Origin: Candidatus Methylomirabilota bacterium
Lineage (GTDB): Bacteria > Methylomirabilota > Methylomirabilia > Methylomirabilales > JACQHM01
NCBI GenBank assembly: GCA_016199025.1
Contig: JACQHM010000300.1
Coordinates: forward strand, 1 to 6,314
Direction: 5' to 3'
DNA: 6,314 nt
Positions 1-6,164 of the stretch are shown one piece after another; the stretch's first letter is position 1, and each line of letters begins with the position of its first letter. A program made the translations under genes and the position numbers. Below the pieces are notes generated by a model. That model was not told the DNA's origin and did not search any database. It was given only the letters and a program-made list of their open reading frames with translations.

Positions 1-67
1 CGCTGACCCTGGTGAGACCGAGGAGGAGCTTGGACGCCCCGACGCCGCCGGCTAACGCGATGATCAT
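1..67 (-). CDS. cofD: CofD, 2-phospho-L-lactate transferase (N-terminal fragment, cut by window edge)
   Basis: Only the first 22 codons lie in the window; the gene continues past the left edge. They translate to MIIALAGGVGASKLLLGLTR followed by VS. This matches the N-terminal signature of the CofD/FbiA family, a short beta strand followed by a glycine-rich GGVG-(A/G)-(S/A)-K-L-L-x-GL loop. CofD transfers the phospho-C3-acid moiety from the GMP-activated intermediate made by CofC onto Fo, giving F420-0 (or dehydro-F420-0). The ATG overlaps the npdG stop in an ATGA arrangement, a strong sign of translational coupling. A GGAAGG purine run inside the end of npdG sits about 4 bases before the ATG and can serve as its ribosome binding site. 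The assignment rests on a short but distinctive motif plus the F420 context. No other step of the core pathway is missing here, which makes cofD the expected gene. Confidence 0.85.
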   Translation of the reverse strand, partial: MIIALAGGVGASKLLLGLTRVS

Positions 68-762
68 CCAACCTTCCTTGGAAGCAGATCCTCGGGCAAA
101 CCGGTGATCCGGAGGCCAGCCCGATGGACGCCGTAGCGGATGTTCAGAGAGATGAGGAGCACGGCAAGATGTTCGACGATCCGGGCGTTCTCCAGAGGGC
201 CGCCGTCTACGTAGCGGGCTCCTGGGATCAACTCGATCAGGGCCTTCAGGGCCTCCTTGGCATCTTTCGCATCCCCGCAGACAATGACATCGCTCTCGAT
301 GGGATGGTCAAGGTCCTGGAGGGCCTCAGCCGCCACGGTCTGAAAGCCCGAGAGAACGGGGATGCCCGGGAGAAGCTCCGCTACCTGCTCCGCCGCCGAA
401 CCGGCCCAAAGCCCGACCGTCCTGGTGAGCCTCCCGCCTATCGCGGCAGCCGTCGGGACGGTACAATCAACAAAGATCGTCCCAGACTGAAGGGCCGGCT
501 TCACCCCTTTCACGATCGAGATCTGAGCCGAGAGAGGGACGGTGAGGACGACGAGCTCAGCCTGGGAAGCAGCTTCGCGGTTCTCGAAGCCTTCGACCTT
601 GGCCTCCGACCCGACGGCGTCCCGGACCTTCAGAGCAGCGGCTTCAGCCCTCTCCTTCTGCCTGGAGCCGATATGGACAACCTGGCGAGCCTGCGCCCAG
701 CGGAAGGCGAGGCCCAGGCCGATCTCCCCCGTGCCACCGATAATCGCGATCGCCCTTGCCAT
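64..762 (-). CDS. npdG: NADPH-dependent F420 reductase (F420H2:NADP+ oxidoreductase, Fno family)
   Basis: A cytoplasmic 232-residue protein that transfers hydride between NADPH and F420. The N-terminus is a Rossmann fold with the nucleotide loop GGTGEIGLGLA at residues 9-19. It is followed by GSRQKERA at 32-39, whose Ser-Arg pair suits binding of the NADP 2'-phosphate in this family. Further family features are the LTVPL strand at 73-77, GSAAEQ at 121-126, the CGD segment at 162-164 and the C-terminal run ending in AGLRITG near 215-221. Length is close to the usual 210-230 residues. The ATG is preceded by a GAGGG site, 9 bp after the cofH stop, and the stop overlaps the cofD start by 4 bp. 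Its place in the operon suggests that NADPH keeps F420 reduced in this cell. F420-dependent glucose-6-phosphate dehydrogenase is not seen here. Family assignment is firm; the preferred direction in vivo is inferred. Confidence 0.93.
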   Translation of the reverse strand: MARAIAIIGGTGEIGLGLAFRWAQARQVVHIGSRQKERAEAAALKVRDAVGSEAKVEGFENREAASQAELVVLTVPLSAQISIVKGVKPALQSGTIFVDCTVPTAAAIGGRLTRTVGLWAGSAAEQVAELLPGIPVLSGFQTVAAEALQDLDHPIESDVIVCGDAKDAKEALKALIELIPGARYVDGGPLENARIVEHLAVLLISLNIRYGVHRAGLRITGLPEDLLPRKVG

Positions 763-771
763 TGACGCCCT

Positions 772-2022
772 CTAATAGCGGTTACCGGTATAGGGGATGT
801 GGGAGGCGGCCATGGTTTCCCTCGGACGAGACAGAACCGAGACTTCTTCACCATCATCGGCCGGAAAGCTTTGGCGAAGTGTATAGGTCGTCGTCCGCTC
901 AGCCGGGACCCGGCCGATCGTTCGGATCATGGCCCGAAAATCATCGGGGGAGACGTACTCACCGAAGGTCGCCCCGGCCGACTTCGAGATGTTTTCCTCC
1001 ATCAGGGTCCCGCTGAAATCGTTGGCCCCCGCCTGAAGGCACGCTAACGCCACCTCAAAGCCCAGCTTGACCCACGAGACCTGGATGTTCGGGATGTAAC
1101 CATTCAAGAGGAGACGGGCCAAGGCATGGACGAGAAGATCCTCACGAAAGGTACTCCCGGCCCTGGCCCGCCCGGCTTGATAGAGCCGGGTCTTCTCGTA
1201 GATGAAGGCCAAAGGGACAAACTCGGTGAAGCCCCCCGTCTCCTTTTGGATCTCCCGAAGGAGCAGGATGTGCTTGACCCAGTGCTCTGGACGCTCGATG
1301 TGGCCGTACATCAGGGTGGAGGTCGTCGGGATGCCGAGCCTGTGGGCCATCTTGACGATCTCGACCCATTGCTGGACCCGTAACTTCTTCGGGCTTAACC
1401 GTTGGCGGATCTCGTCATCCAGGACCTCGGCGGCCGTTCCGGGGAGGCTGTTCAAGCCAGCCTCTTTTAGCATCTCCAGATACCCTTGACGGGGAAGGCC
1501 GGTCTTCTCTACCCCGTACGCAATCTCCATGGGGGAGAAAGCGTGGGTGTGCATCTCTGGAAGCTCTGCCTTGATGGCTCGGAGGATATCCCGGTAAAAA
1601 TAGCCGTCGAGGTCCTTCGGCAGACCTCCCTGGATGCAGACCTCGGTGGCCCCGTGCCTCTTGGCCTCCACCGCCTTGGCCACGACCTGATCCAAGGAGA
1701 GGGAGTACGCATCGGGCGCTTTCGGGGTCCGGCTGAAACCGCAGAAGGTGCAGCCCACAATGCAGATGTTGGTGAAGTTGATGTTTCGGTTGACCACGTA
1801 GGTGATCGTGTCACCAACCGCCCGGCGGCGAAGTTCATCGGCGACCTTGACCAACGCCTGGAGGTCGGGGCCGTCCACCTCGGCCAGGATGAGGCCCTCC
1901 TCAAGATTGAGCTCCTTCCCGGCCAACGCGTCCTCCAGGATCCCTGCCACGTCCCGGCGGCACTCCGGAAACAACTCATCGAGGGATCGTTCCTCAAAGA
2001 CCATCTCAACGACTTTTCCCAT
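772..2022 (-). CDS. cofH: CofH, Fo synthase subunit 2 (radical SAM, 5-amino-6-ribitylaminouracil:tyrosine 4-hydroxybenzyl transferase)
   Basis: A radical-SAM enzyme that joins a tyrosine-derived 4-hydroxybenzyl group to 5-amino-6-(D-ribitylamino)uracil, the first half of Fo synthesis. With the start chosen here (416 residues), the [4Fe-4S] cluster motif is C87-IVG-C91-TF-C94. It is followed by the family segments CIQGGLP (about 129-135), SLPGTAAEVLDD (192-203), STLMYGHIE (235-243), GFTEFVPLAF (264-273) and GANDFSGTLMEENIS (332-346). The frame stays open to an ATG at 2082, but that would overlap cofG by 32 bp and add 20 basic, low-similarity residues. The ATG at 2022 has a good AGGTGAGG site 5 bases upstream and leaves a 28 bp gap. 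After the usual family end near TTTYTLR (377-383) there is an extra tail of about 33 residues. It is a separate gene from cofG, unlike actinobacterial fbiC. The related menaquinone enzymes MqnC/MqnE are less likely given the cofG neighbour. Confidence 0.93.
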   Translation of the reverse strand: MGKVVEMVFEERSLDELFPECRRDVAGILEDALAGKELNLEEGLILAEVDGPDLQALVKVADELRRRAVGDTITYVVNRNINFTNICIVGCTFCGFSRTPKAPDAYSLSLDQVVAKAVEAKRHGATEVCIQGGLPKDLDGYFYRDILRAIKAELPEMHTHAFSPMEIAYGVEKTGLPRQGYLEMLKEAGLNSLPGTAAEVLDDEIRQRLSPKKLRVQQWVEIVKMAHRLGIPTTSTLMYGHIERPEHWVKHILLLREIQKETGGFTEFVPLAFIYEKTRLYQAGRARAGSTFREDLLVHALARLLLNGYIPNIQVSWVKLGFEVALACLQAGANDFSGTLMEENISKSAGATFGEYVSPDDFRAMIRTIGRVPAERTTTYTLRQSFPADDGEEVSVLSRPRETMAASHIPYTGNRY

Positions 2023-2027
2023 GATCC

Positions 2028-2035
2028 CCTCACCT
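2028..2035 (-). promoter_or_regulatory. Ribosome binding site deciding the cofH start
   Basis: On the coding strand this reads AGGTGAGG, followed by a 5-base spacer and then ATG at 2022-2020. It supports the internal ATG as the cofH start over the in-frame ATGs at 2082, 2070 and 2061, which lie inside or against the end of cofG. Confidence 0.6.
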
Positions 2036-2050
2036 TTCCTTTGAGATCCT

Positions 2051-3247
2051 TTACCCTCCATCCTTGGCATAGCCCTGTTCATCCACCAGGGCGAGGAGCC
2101 GTTCCCGTAAGGCCGGATGGACGAAGCCGGGCTTCTCGATGAATTCCGGGTAGATCGCTAATCGCTCGCGGAGGACGAGGCCCGCCTCAGCCGTCTTCTC
2201 CCAAAGAGCGGCGATCTGAGGCCATGGGGCCTCCGGGTTGATGAAATCTAACGTGACCGGGGAGATCCCTCCCCAATCGTTGATCCCGGCCTGAAGGAGC
2301 AGCGGATAGGACGCATAGCTTAAGTTGGGAGGGGCCTGGAGGTTCATCTCCCCGCCCAGGATCAGGCGGGCAAGAGCGACCGTTCGCAGCATCTCTTCCA
2401 TTGTCGGCTCAGGATGCCCTGCCATCGGCGTCCCGGGTTTCGCCCGGAAGTTTTGGACGATGACCTCCTGGATATGGCCGTACCGATCGTGAAGCCTCTT
2501 GATCGCCAGGAGGGAATCGACGCGTTCTTCCCAGGTCTCGCCGATCCCGATGAGGATGCCGGTCGTGAAGGGGATCGTGAGACGCCCGGCCTCCTCGAGA
2601 GTCCGGAGACGAAGACGCGGGGCCTTGTCGGGAGCCTGCCAGTGAGCGCCTCCCCGCTGCATCAAACGGGGGCTGATGTTCTCTAACATGAGCCCCATAC
2701 TGACGTTCGATCCTTTCAAGCGAAGCAGATCCTCGTGGCCCATCAAGCCAGGGTTGGCATGTGGGAGAAGGCCGGTCTTGTCAAGAACCAGCTCCGTCAT
2801 GGCCGCTAAGTAGTCAAGGGTCCGGGTGAAGCCCTGGCCCTTCAAGTGCTCCCTCGCTTCGGGGAAGGCCCGCTCCGGCTGATCTCCCAGGCTGAAGAGG
2901 GTCTCCTTGCACCCCGCCTGCTTCCCGGCCATGGCGACGTGCAGGACCTCCTCGGGTGTCATGAAGCGGGCCCCTGGCTCGCCGGGGTCCTTCCGGAACG
3001 TACAATAGCCGCAATAGTCCCGGCAGAGGGTCGTCAGGGGGATGAAGACCTTCTTGGAGAAGCTGACCGTTTTGCCCTTGAAGCGATCTCTGACCGAAGA
3101 GGCCGCCTGGAGGAGGGAAGGAAGATCCGCCTCCTCCATCAACAAGACGGCTTCCTCCGGGGTGATCCCCCGGCCCTCCTCGGCCCTGGCTAAGATCCGG
3201 TCAAGTCCGGCTGTCGCTAAGAGCATGGCCATCAGAGCTTGCCCCAT
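2051..3247 (-). CDS. cofG: CofG, Fo synthase subunit 1 (radical SAM, 7,8-didemethyl-8-hydroxy-5-deazariboflavin synthase)
   Basis: The radical-SAM partner that closes the CofH product into the deazaflavin Fo. The 398-residue protein has the cluster motif C75-RDY-C79-GY-C82. It also has the family segments GSNVSMGLMLENIS (179-192), PFTTGILIGIGET (226-238), EVIVQNFRAKPGTPM (261-275) and YASYPLLLQAGINDWGGISP (311-330), followed by VTLDFINPEAPWP. These last segments are typical of CofG and separate it from CofH or biotin synthase. Length is at the upper end for archaeal-type CofG, because there is an N-terminal helical region of about 60 residues before the radical-SAM core. The start is ambiguous. 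The ATG at 3247 overlaps the upstream PPOX gene by 16 bp. An in-frame ATG at 3232 (residue 6) forms a TGATG stop-start junction with that gene and may be the true coupled start. Neither has a strong Shine-Dalgarno site. Confidence 0.94.
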   Translation of the reverse strand: MGQALMAMLLATAGLDRILARAEEGRGITPEEAVLLMEEADLPSLLQAASSVRDRFKGKTVSFSKKVFIPLTTLCRDYCGYCTFRKDPGEPGARFMTPEEVLHVAMAGKQAGCKETLFSLGDQPERAFPEAREHLKGQGFTRTLDYLAAMTELVLDKTGLLPHANPGLMGHEDLLRLKGSNVSMGLMLENISPRLMQRGGAHWQAPDKAPRLRLRTLEEAGRLTIPFTTGILIGIGETWEERVDSLLAIKRLHDRYGHIQEVIVQNFRAKPGTPMAGHPEPTMEEMLRTVALARLILGGEMNLQAPPNLSYASYPLLLQAGINDWGGISPVTLDFINPEAPWPQIAALWEKTAEAGLVLRERLAIYPEFIEKPGFVHPALRERLLALVDEQGYAKDGG

Positions 3248-3654
3248 GCGATGATCCGGGTCGGGACGATCCGGATGAGTAGGGCCCCCTCGGGGAGGAG
3301 CCCGGCTCTGTATTGAGGGTACTTCTCTTTCAGGAGACGATGGGCCTCCTTGTGCTCCTCCCCCTCAGACAGGAGCGTTGCCGTCCCCCGGATCAGGATA
3401 TACCAGAGCTTTTCCCAGTCCTCGTGATACTCATCGATCAGGAGGGCGACGTTTGGGTTTGCCTGGATGTGGCGTACCCTGGCCAACTGCTCAGGGGCCC
3501 CCCGCTTGGGTTTTCGATCCAACGCGGTATAAAACGAGCGGCCATCGTAGGCATAGCAGACCGGGACAAGGTGGGGGCGCCCTTCGGCATCCGCCGTGGC
3601 CAGACGGGCCACCCGCGCCTCCAGGAGCTTCGCCTGAACAGGATCCCCGTTCAA
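3232..3654 (-). CDS. PPOX-class F420-associated protein (Rv0121-like, pyridoxamine 5'-phosphate oxidase fold)
   Basis: A 140-residue protein of the split beta-barrel flavin/deazaflavin-binding superfamily. Recognisable segments are the first barrel strands ARLATADAEGRPHLVPV (16-32), FYTALDRKPKR (41-51), the helix LARVRHIQANPNVALLID (57-74), the aromatic DWEKLWYILIRGTA stretch (79-92) and the C-terminal strand VPTRIIAWG (130-138). The pattern best resembles the Rv0121-type group of probable F420-dependent PPOX proteins, though this is by motif memory and not a search. The substrate is unknown. The start is a TTG with a near-perfect AGGAGGG site 5 bases upstream. The open frame extends to 3903, but the extra 83 residues are Arg/Ser/Pro-rich antisense-like sequence lying within the LLM gene and are not part of the protein. 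It lies 10 bp after the LLM gene and overlaps cofG. Its place inside an F420 operon supports F420 rather than FMN as ligand. A role as a cofactor-maturation reductase cannot be excluded. Confidence 0.82.
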   Translation of the reverse strand: MNGDPVQAKLLEARVARLATADAEGRPHLVPVCYAYDGRSFYTALDRKPKRGAPEQLARVRHIQANPNVALLIDEYHEDWEKLWYILIRGTATLLSEGEEHKEAHRLLKEKYPQYRAGLLPEGALLIRIVPTRIIAWGKL

Positions 3655-3659
3655 CCCGT

Positions 3660-3666
3660 CCCTCCT
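3660..3666 (-). promoter_or_regulatory. Strong ribosome binding site for the PPOX gene (TTG start)
   Basis: The coding strand reads AGGAGGG, then 5 bases, then TTG at 3654-3652. The site overlaps the TAG stop of the upstream LLM gene (3665-3667). There is no nearby in-frame ATG with family-like protein sequence, so this site fixes the unusual TTG start. Confidence 0.75.
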
Positions 3667-4633
3667 ACCGTGGCACCTTTGGCCGGACCTCCGAGGCGAA
3701 GCGTTCGATGGCCTCCTCAAACTCCTCGATCCGGTTGCCCAGATAGTCGAAGACCATGTGGGTGACGCCGGCCTCGGCGTAGCGCCCGATATCCTCGACG
3801 ATGTCAGCAGCGCTCCCCGAAAGCGGCCGCCGTTTCTCCCCCGGCGGGGCATCCGGCCCGCCGACCTGCGGGGTACCGAACCAGAGGGGGGCACGGAGGG
3901 CAATGGTCAAGGCTGAAGGATCCCTCCCCGTCTGTTCAGTCATCGCTTTGAGCTGGCGGACGGCCTCGGCCAGCTCCGGCGGCCGGAAGCTGGCCGGCGG
4001 CCGAAGGCCGATGGGCATCCACCCATCACCCAGGCGGGCCACCCTTCGCATCGCTGCCTTCCCCTGTCCCCCGATCCAGATCGGGATCGAAGGCTTCTGG
4101 ACCGGCTTCGGGCCAAAGAGGAGCTCCGAGAAGCGGTAGTATCGGCCCTCGAAGCGGGGCTCCTCCTCCATCCAGAGGGCCCGGAAGATCTGGAGGAACT
4201 CGTCGGTCACCGCTCCCCGCTCCCGAAAATACTCGAGACCCAACGCGACGAACTCCTCCTCCATCCAGCCCACCCCGGCCCCCAAGATCACCCGGCCCCC
4301 CGAGAGGAAGTCGGCCGTAGACAAGATCTTCGCGGTGAAGATCGGATTCCGGTAGGGGATGATCAAGACGCTCGTCCCGATCTTGACCCTTCGGGTCTTG
4401 GCCAAAAGGTAGGAGAGGAGGGTCAGGGGCTCCAGGTAATGTTCCCAGGACTTGGGATCGATTTTGCCATCCACCGTGTAGGGATAGAGCGAACGGACCC
4501 GGGCTGGGACCACGATGTGATCGCTCACCCAGACCGAGTCATAGCCCAAGCGATCAGCCACATCCGCCAAACGGACGAGGTTCCCTTCCGTCGCCAACGG
4601 CCCACGGAGAATCAACGACCACCCAAACTGCAT
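3665..4633 (-). CDS. LLM-class F420-dependent oxidoreductase (luciferase-like TIM barrel)
   Basis: A 322-residue protein of the bacterial luciferase-like/F420-dependent oxidoreductase superfamily, which transfers hydride from F420H2 to, or to F420 from, an unknown substrate. Signature segments are YDSVWVSDHIVVP (31-43), RRVKIGTSVLIIPYRNP (81-97), the phosphate-binding region GGRVILGAGVGWMEEEFVALG (112-132, motif given by position), FGPKPVQKPSIPIWIGG (173-189) and RRVARLGDGWMP (196-207). The C-terminal helical part ends at EVRPKVPR. These fit the Rv2161c-like group of F420-dependent LLM enzymes rather than methylene-H4MPT reductase (Mer) or Fgd, but subgroup placement is by eye. The ATG has an AGGAGG site 5 bases upstream. 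The gene follows cofE by 45 bp and precedes the PPOX gene by 10 bp, so it is embedded among biosynthetic genes. An FMN-dependent role is possible in this fold, but the context favours F420. Confidence 0.88.
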   Translation of the reverse strand: MQFGWSLILRGPLATEGNLVRLADVADRLGYDSVWVSDHIVVPARVRSLYPYTVDGKIDPKSWEHYLEPLTLLSYLLAKTRRVKIGTSVLIIPYRNPIFTAKILSTADFLSGGRVILGAGVGWMEEEFVALGLEYFRERGAVTDEFLQIFRALWMEEEPRFEGRYYRFSELLFGPKPVQKPSIPIWIGGQGKAAMRRVARLGDGWMPIGLRPPASFRPPELAEAVRQLKAMTEQTGRDPSALTIALRAPLWFGTPQVGGPDAPPGEKRRPLSGSAADIVEDIGRYAEAGVTHMVFDYLGNRIEEFEEAIERFASEVRPKVPR

Positions 4634-4678
4634 GGCTCCCTCCTCTTGAAGAACGATGATCGTGAAGACCGAAGGCCC

Positions 4679-5443
4679 TCATCGGAACAGATCCTTCTCT
4701 TCCCTCCTGAGCAGATCCGTTCCATGACCTTCTCCCTCAGGATACCGATACCCACGAATGATCACCGCGGGGATCTCCTCCACCTTCCCCATCACCAGCT
4801 CGGCTGCCGCGGCCAGCTCATCGGCCACCGCGATCACCGTGCTCCGAAGCGTGAAACCATAGGGGTCCTTCTCCCCCCGGTAATCCCGAAGCGGCAAAAT
4901 CCCGCTCACACCCAGGGCCACATTGGTCAAGCCCTCCCGCCAGGGCCGGCCGAAGGTATCCGAGATGATGACGGCGATCTCCTGGCCGGTTCTCCTTTTG
5001 ATCGCCTCCCGGAGGGCGTGGGCCGAGGCGTCAGGATCGAATGGGAGGAGGCAGACCAGGTCTTCATCGGGGAGGTTGGAGCGATCCACCCCGGCATTGG
5101 CACAGGTGAAGCCGTGGGCCGTCTCGGCGATGAGCACCCCCTGGGCCATCCGGACGATCCGCCGCGACTCCCTGAGGATCACCTCCACCTGCCTCGGGTC
5201 CTTCCCCAACGAGGCGGCCACGGCGGAGGCAAAGGGGGAAGGGGTGACGGTCTTCAGATCAACCAAGCGCCCTTCGGCTTTCGACACGACCTTCTGGGCG
5301 ACGACCAGGATATCGCCAGCAGTGAAGGTCAGGCCCTGACGGGTGACCGCGCTGAGAAGGACCTCGGCCAGGTCGTCCCCAGGCTGGACCTCGGGGATGC
5401 CCCGGACCCCGAAGAAGGAAAGATCAGGCAGAGGGCGATGCAT
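4679..5443 (-). CDS. cofE: CofE, coenzyme F420-0:L-glutamate ligase (single-domain, F420-0 gamma-glutamyl ligase)
   Basis: A GTP-dependent ligase that adds L-glutamate residues to F420-0, the tail-building step. The 254-residue protein shows the full family pattern: VRGIPEVQPGDDL (13-25), ILVVAQKVVSKAEGR (45-59), the RESRRIVR segment (91-98), ETAHGFTCANAGVDRSN (107-123), LLPFDPDASAHALR (132-145), VIISDTFGRPWREG (158-171) and the ending EEKDLFR. The aspartates of CANAGVD and SDTFGRPWR are in the conserved regions that bind metal and GTP in characterised CofE. The ATG at 5443 has a GGAG site 7 bases upstream and lies 20 bp inside the end of cofC. The open frame reaches 5539, but the extra 32 residues are unlike the family and lie within cofC. 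The length matches stand-alone archaeal-type CofE. The C-terminal FMN reductase domain of mycobacterial FbiB is absent, because the gene stops right after the ligase domain. Confidence 0.95.
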   Translation of the reverse strand: MHRPLPDLSFFGVRGIPEVQPGDDLAEVLLSAVTRQGLTFTAGDILVVAQKVVSKAEGRLVDLKTVTPSPFASAVAASLGKDPRQVEVILRESRRIVRMAQGVLIAETAHGFTCANAGVDRSNLPDEDLVCLLPFDPDASAHALREAIKRRTGQEIAVIISDTFGRPWREGLTNVALGVSGILPLRDYRGEKDPYGFTLRSTVIAVADELAAAAELVMGKVEEIPAVIIRGYRYPEGEGHGTDLLRREEKDLFR

Positions 5444-6089
5444 GGCGCCGCTCCAAGACTCCCATCCCCACGAGGACCCGGTAGGTTTCTGTCTCGCTGG
5501 CCTCCTGGGCAAACAGGAGGAGGTCTTCGACCTCGTCAATATCCAGGCTTAAAGAGGGCAACTCCAAGATCTCGTACGACACCCCCCTCTTCCTCGCCTC
5601 CGCGATATGGGCCCGGAGGCTGTCATAGCCGAAGCGGGAGGGGATCACATCGGGCGGGCTCTTTAAGATCGCGTTCGTCCCCTTCCCATCTCGGGAGGGA
5701 ACCAGGGTGATGGAGGGCTCCGCCGCGGCCTTTTCCAGCAGGCACCGGACCTCTCCACCTGAACAGAAAGGGGCATCGGCTGGAATGACCAGGAGCGAGC
5801 GGGCTCCCCTCGCCTTCAAGATGTCGGCCGCCTGGTCCACGGAATGGCGCTCGGAGCGCTGTTCGTCCTCCTGGATCACGATCGCCCCTGCCTTCCGGGC
5901 CAGCTCAACCACCGTCTGGTCCGAGGTCACGACCGCGAGCCGGTTGAGGCCCTCGACGTTGGAGAGGGCGGCTAAGGTATCCTGGAGCATCACCAACGAC
6001 AACGCCCACCGTTCCTCGGGCGAAAGCAGGGGAGCAAGCCTCCGCTTCGCCCGCCTTAACTCCTTCACCGGGACAAGGGCGACACGCAT
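5424..6089 (-). CDS. cofC: CofC, 2-phospho-L-lactate / phosphoenolpyruvate guanylyltransferase
   Basis: The first gene of the operon. It encodes a GTP-dependent guanylyltransferase that activates a phosphorylated C3 acid (2-phospholactate, phosphoenolpyruvate or 3-phosphoglycerate, depending on lineage) for transfer by CofD. The 221-residue protein has the nucleotidyltransferase N-terminus VALVPVKELRRAKRRLAPLL (3-22), LAVVTSD (51-57), VIPADAPF (101-108), the highly typical SRDGKGTNAILKSPP (132-146), SRFGYDSLRAHIAEA (151-165) and PSLSLDIDEVEDL (178-190). Length is normal for the family. The segment around 78-92 (RSERHSVDQAADILK) lacks the usual Leu-Asn-x-Ala pattern, so substrate choice cannot be read from it. 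The ATG at 6089 has only a weak upstream Shine-Dalgarno match. No family-like sequence continues upstream, and the last 20 bp overlap cofE. Confidence 0.92.
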   Translation of the reverse strand: MRVALVPVKELRRAKRRLAPLLSPEERWALSLVMLQDTLAALSNVEGLNRLAVVTSDQTVVELARKAGAIVIQEDEQRSERHSVDQAADILKARGARSLLVIPADAPFCSGGEVRCLLEKAAAEPSITLVPSRDGKGTNAILKSPPDVIPSRFGYDSLRAHIAEARKRGVSYEILELPSLSLDIDEVEDLLLFAQEASETETYRVLVGMGVLERRHASPSA

Positions 6090-6164
6090 AAAGGAATCAA
6101 ACAGGCCAGATCGCTGTCTGGACGAAACGCTACCATGGCCGAGGTCCTGATGTGCTGGAGTAAG

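Noticed and set aside
124..765. Plus-strand open frame of 213 codons opposite npdG
   Set aside because: It lies wholly within npdG in antisense, has no recognisable domain and a charged, low-complexity composition.
1486..2142. Plus-strand open frame of 218 codons opposite cofH
   Set aside because: It is antisense to a well-supported radical-SAM gene and has no family resemblance.
3655..3903. Upstream extension of the PPOX frame to an ATG at 3903
   Set aside because: The extra residues are Arg/Ser/Pro-rich, overlap the LLM coding sequence, and are followed by a much better start (AGGAGGG-TTG) at the expected family N-terminus.
4439..5710. Long plus-strand open frame of 423 codons opposite cofE and the LLM gene
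   Set aside because: It is a shadow of GC-rich genes on the other strand. Its translation is rich in Gly, Arg, Pro and His without domain motifs, while the minus-strand frames give clear CofE and LLM proteins.
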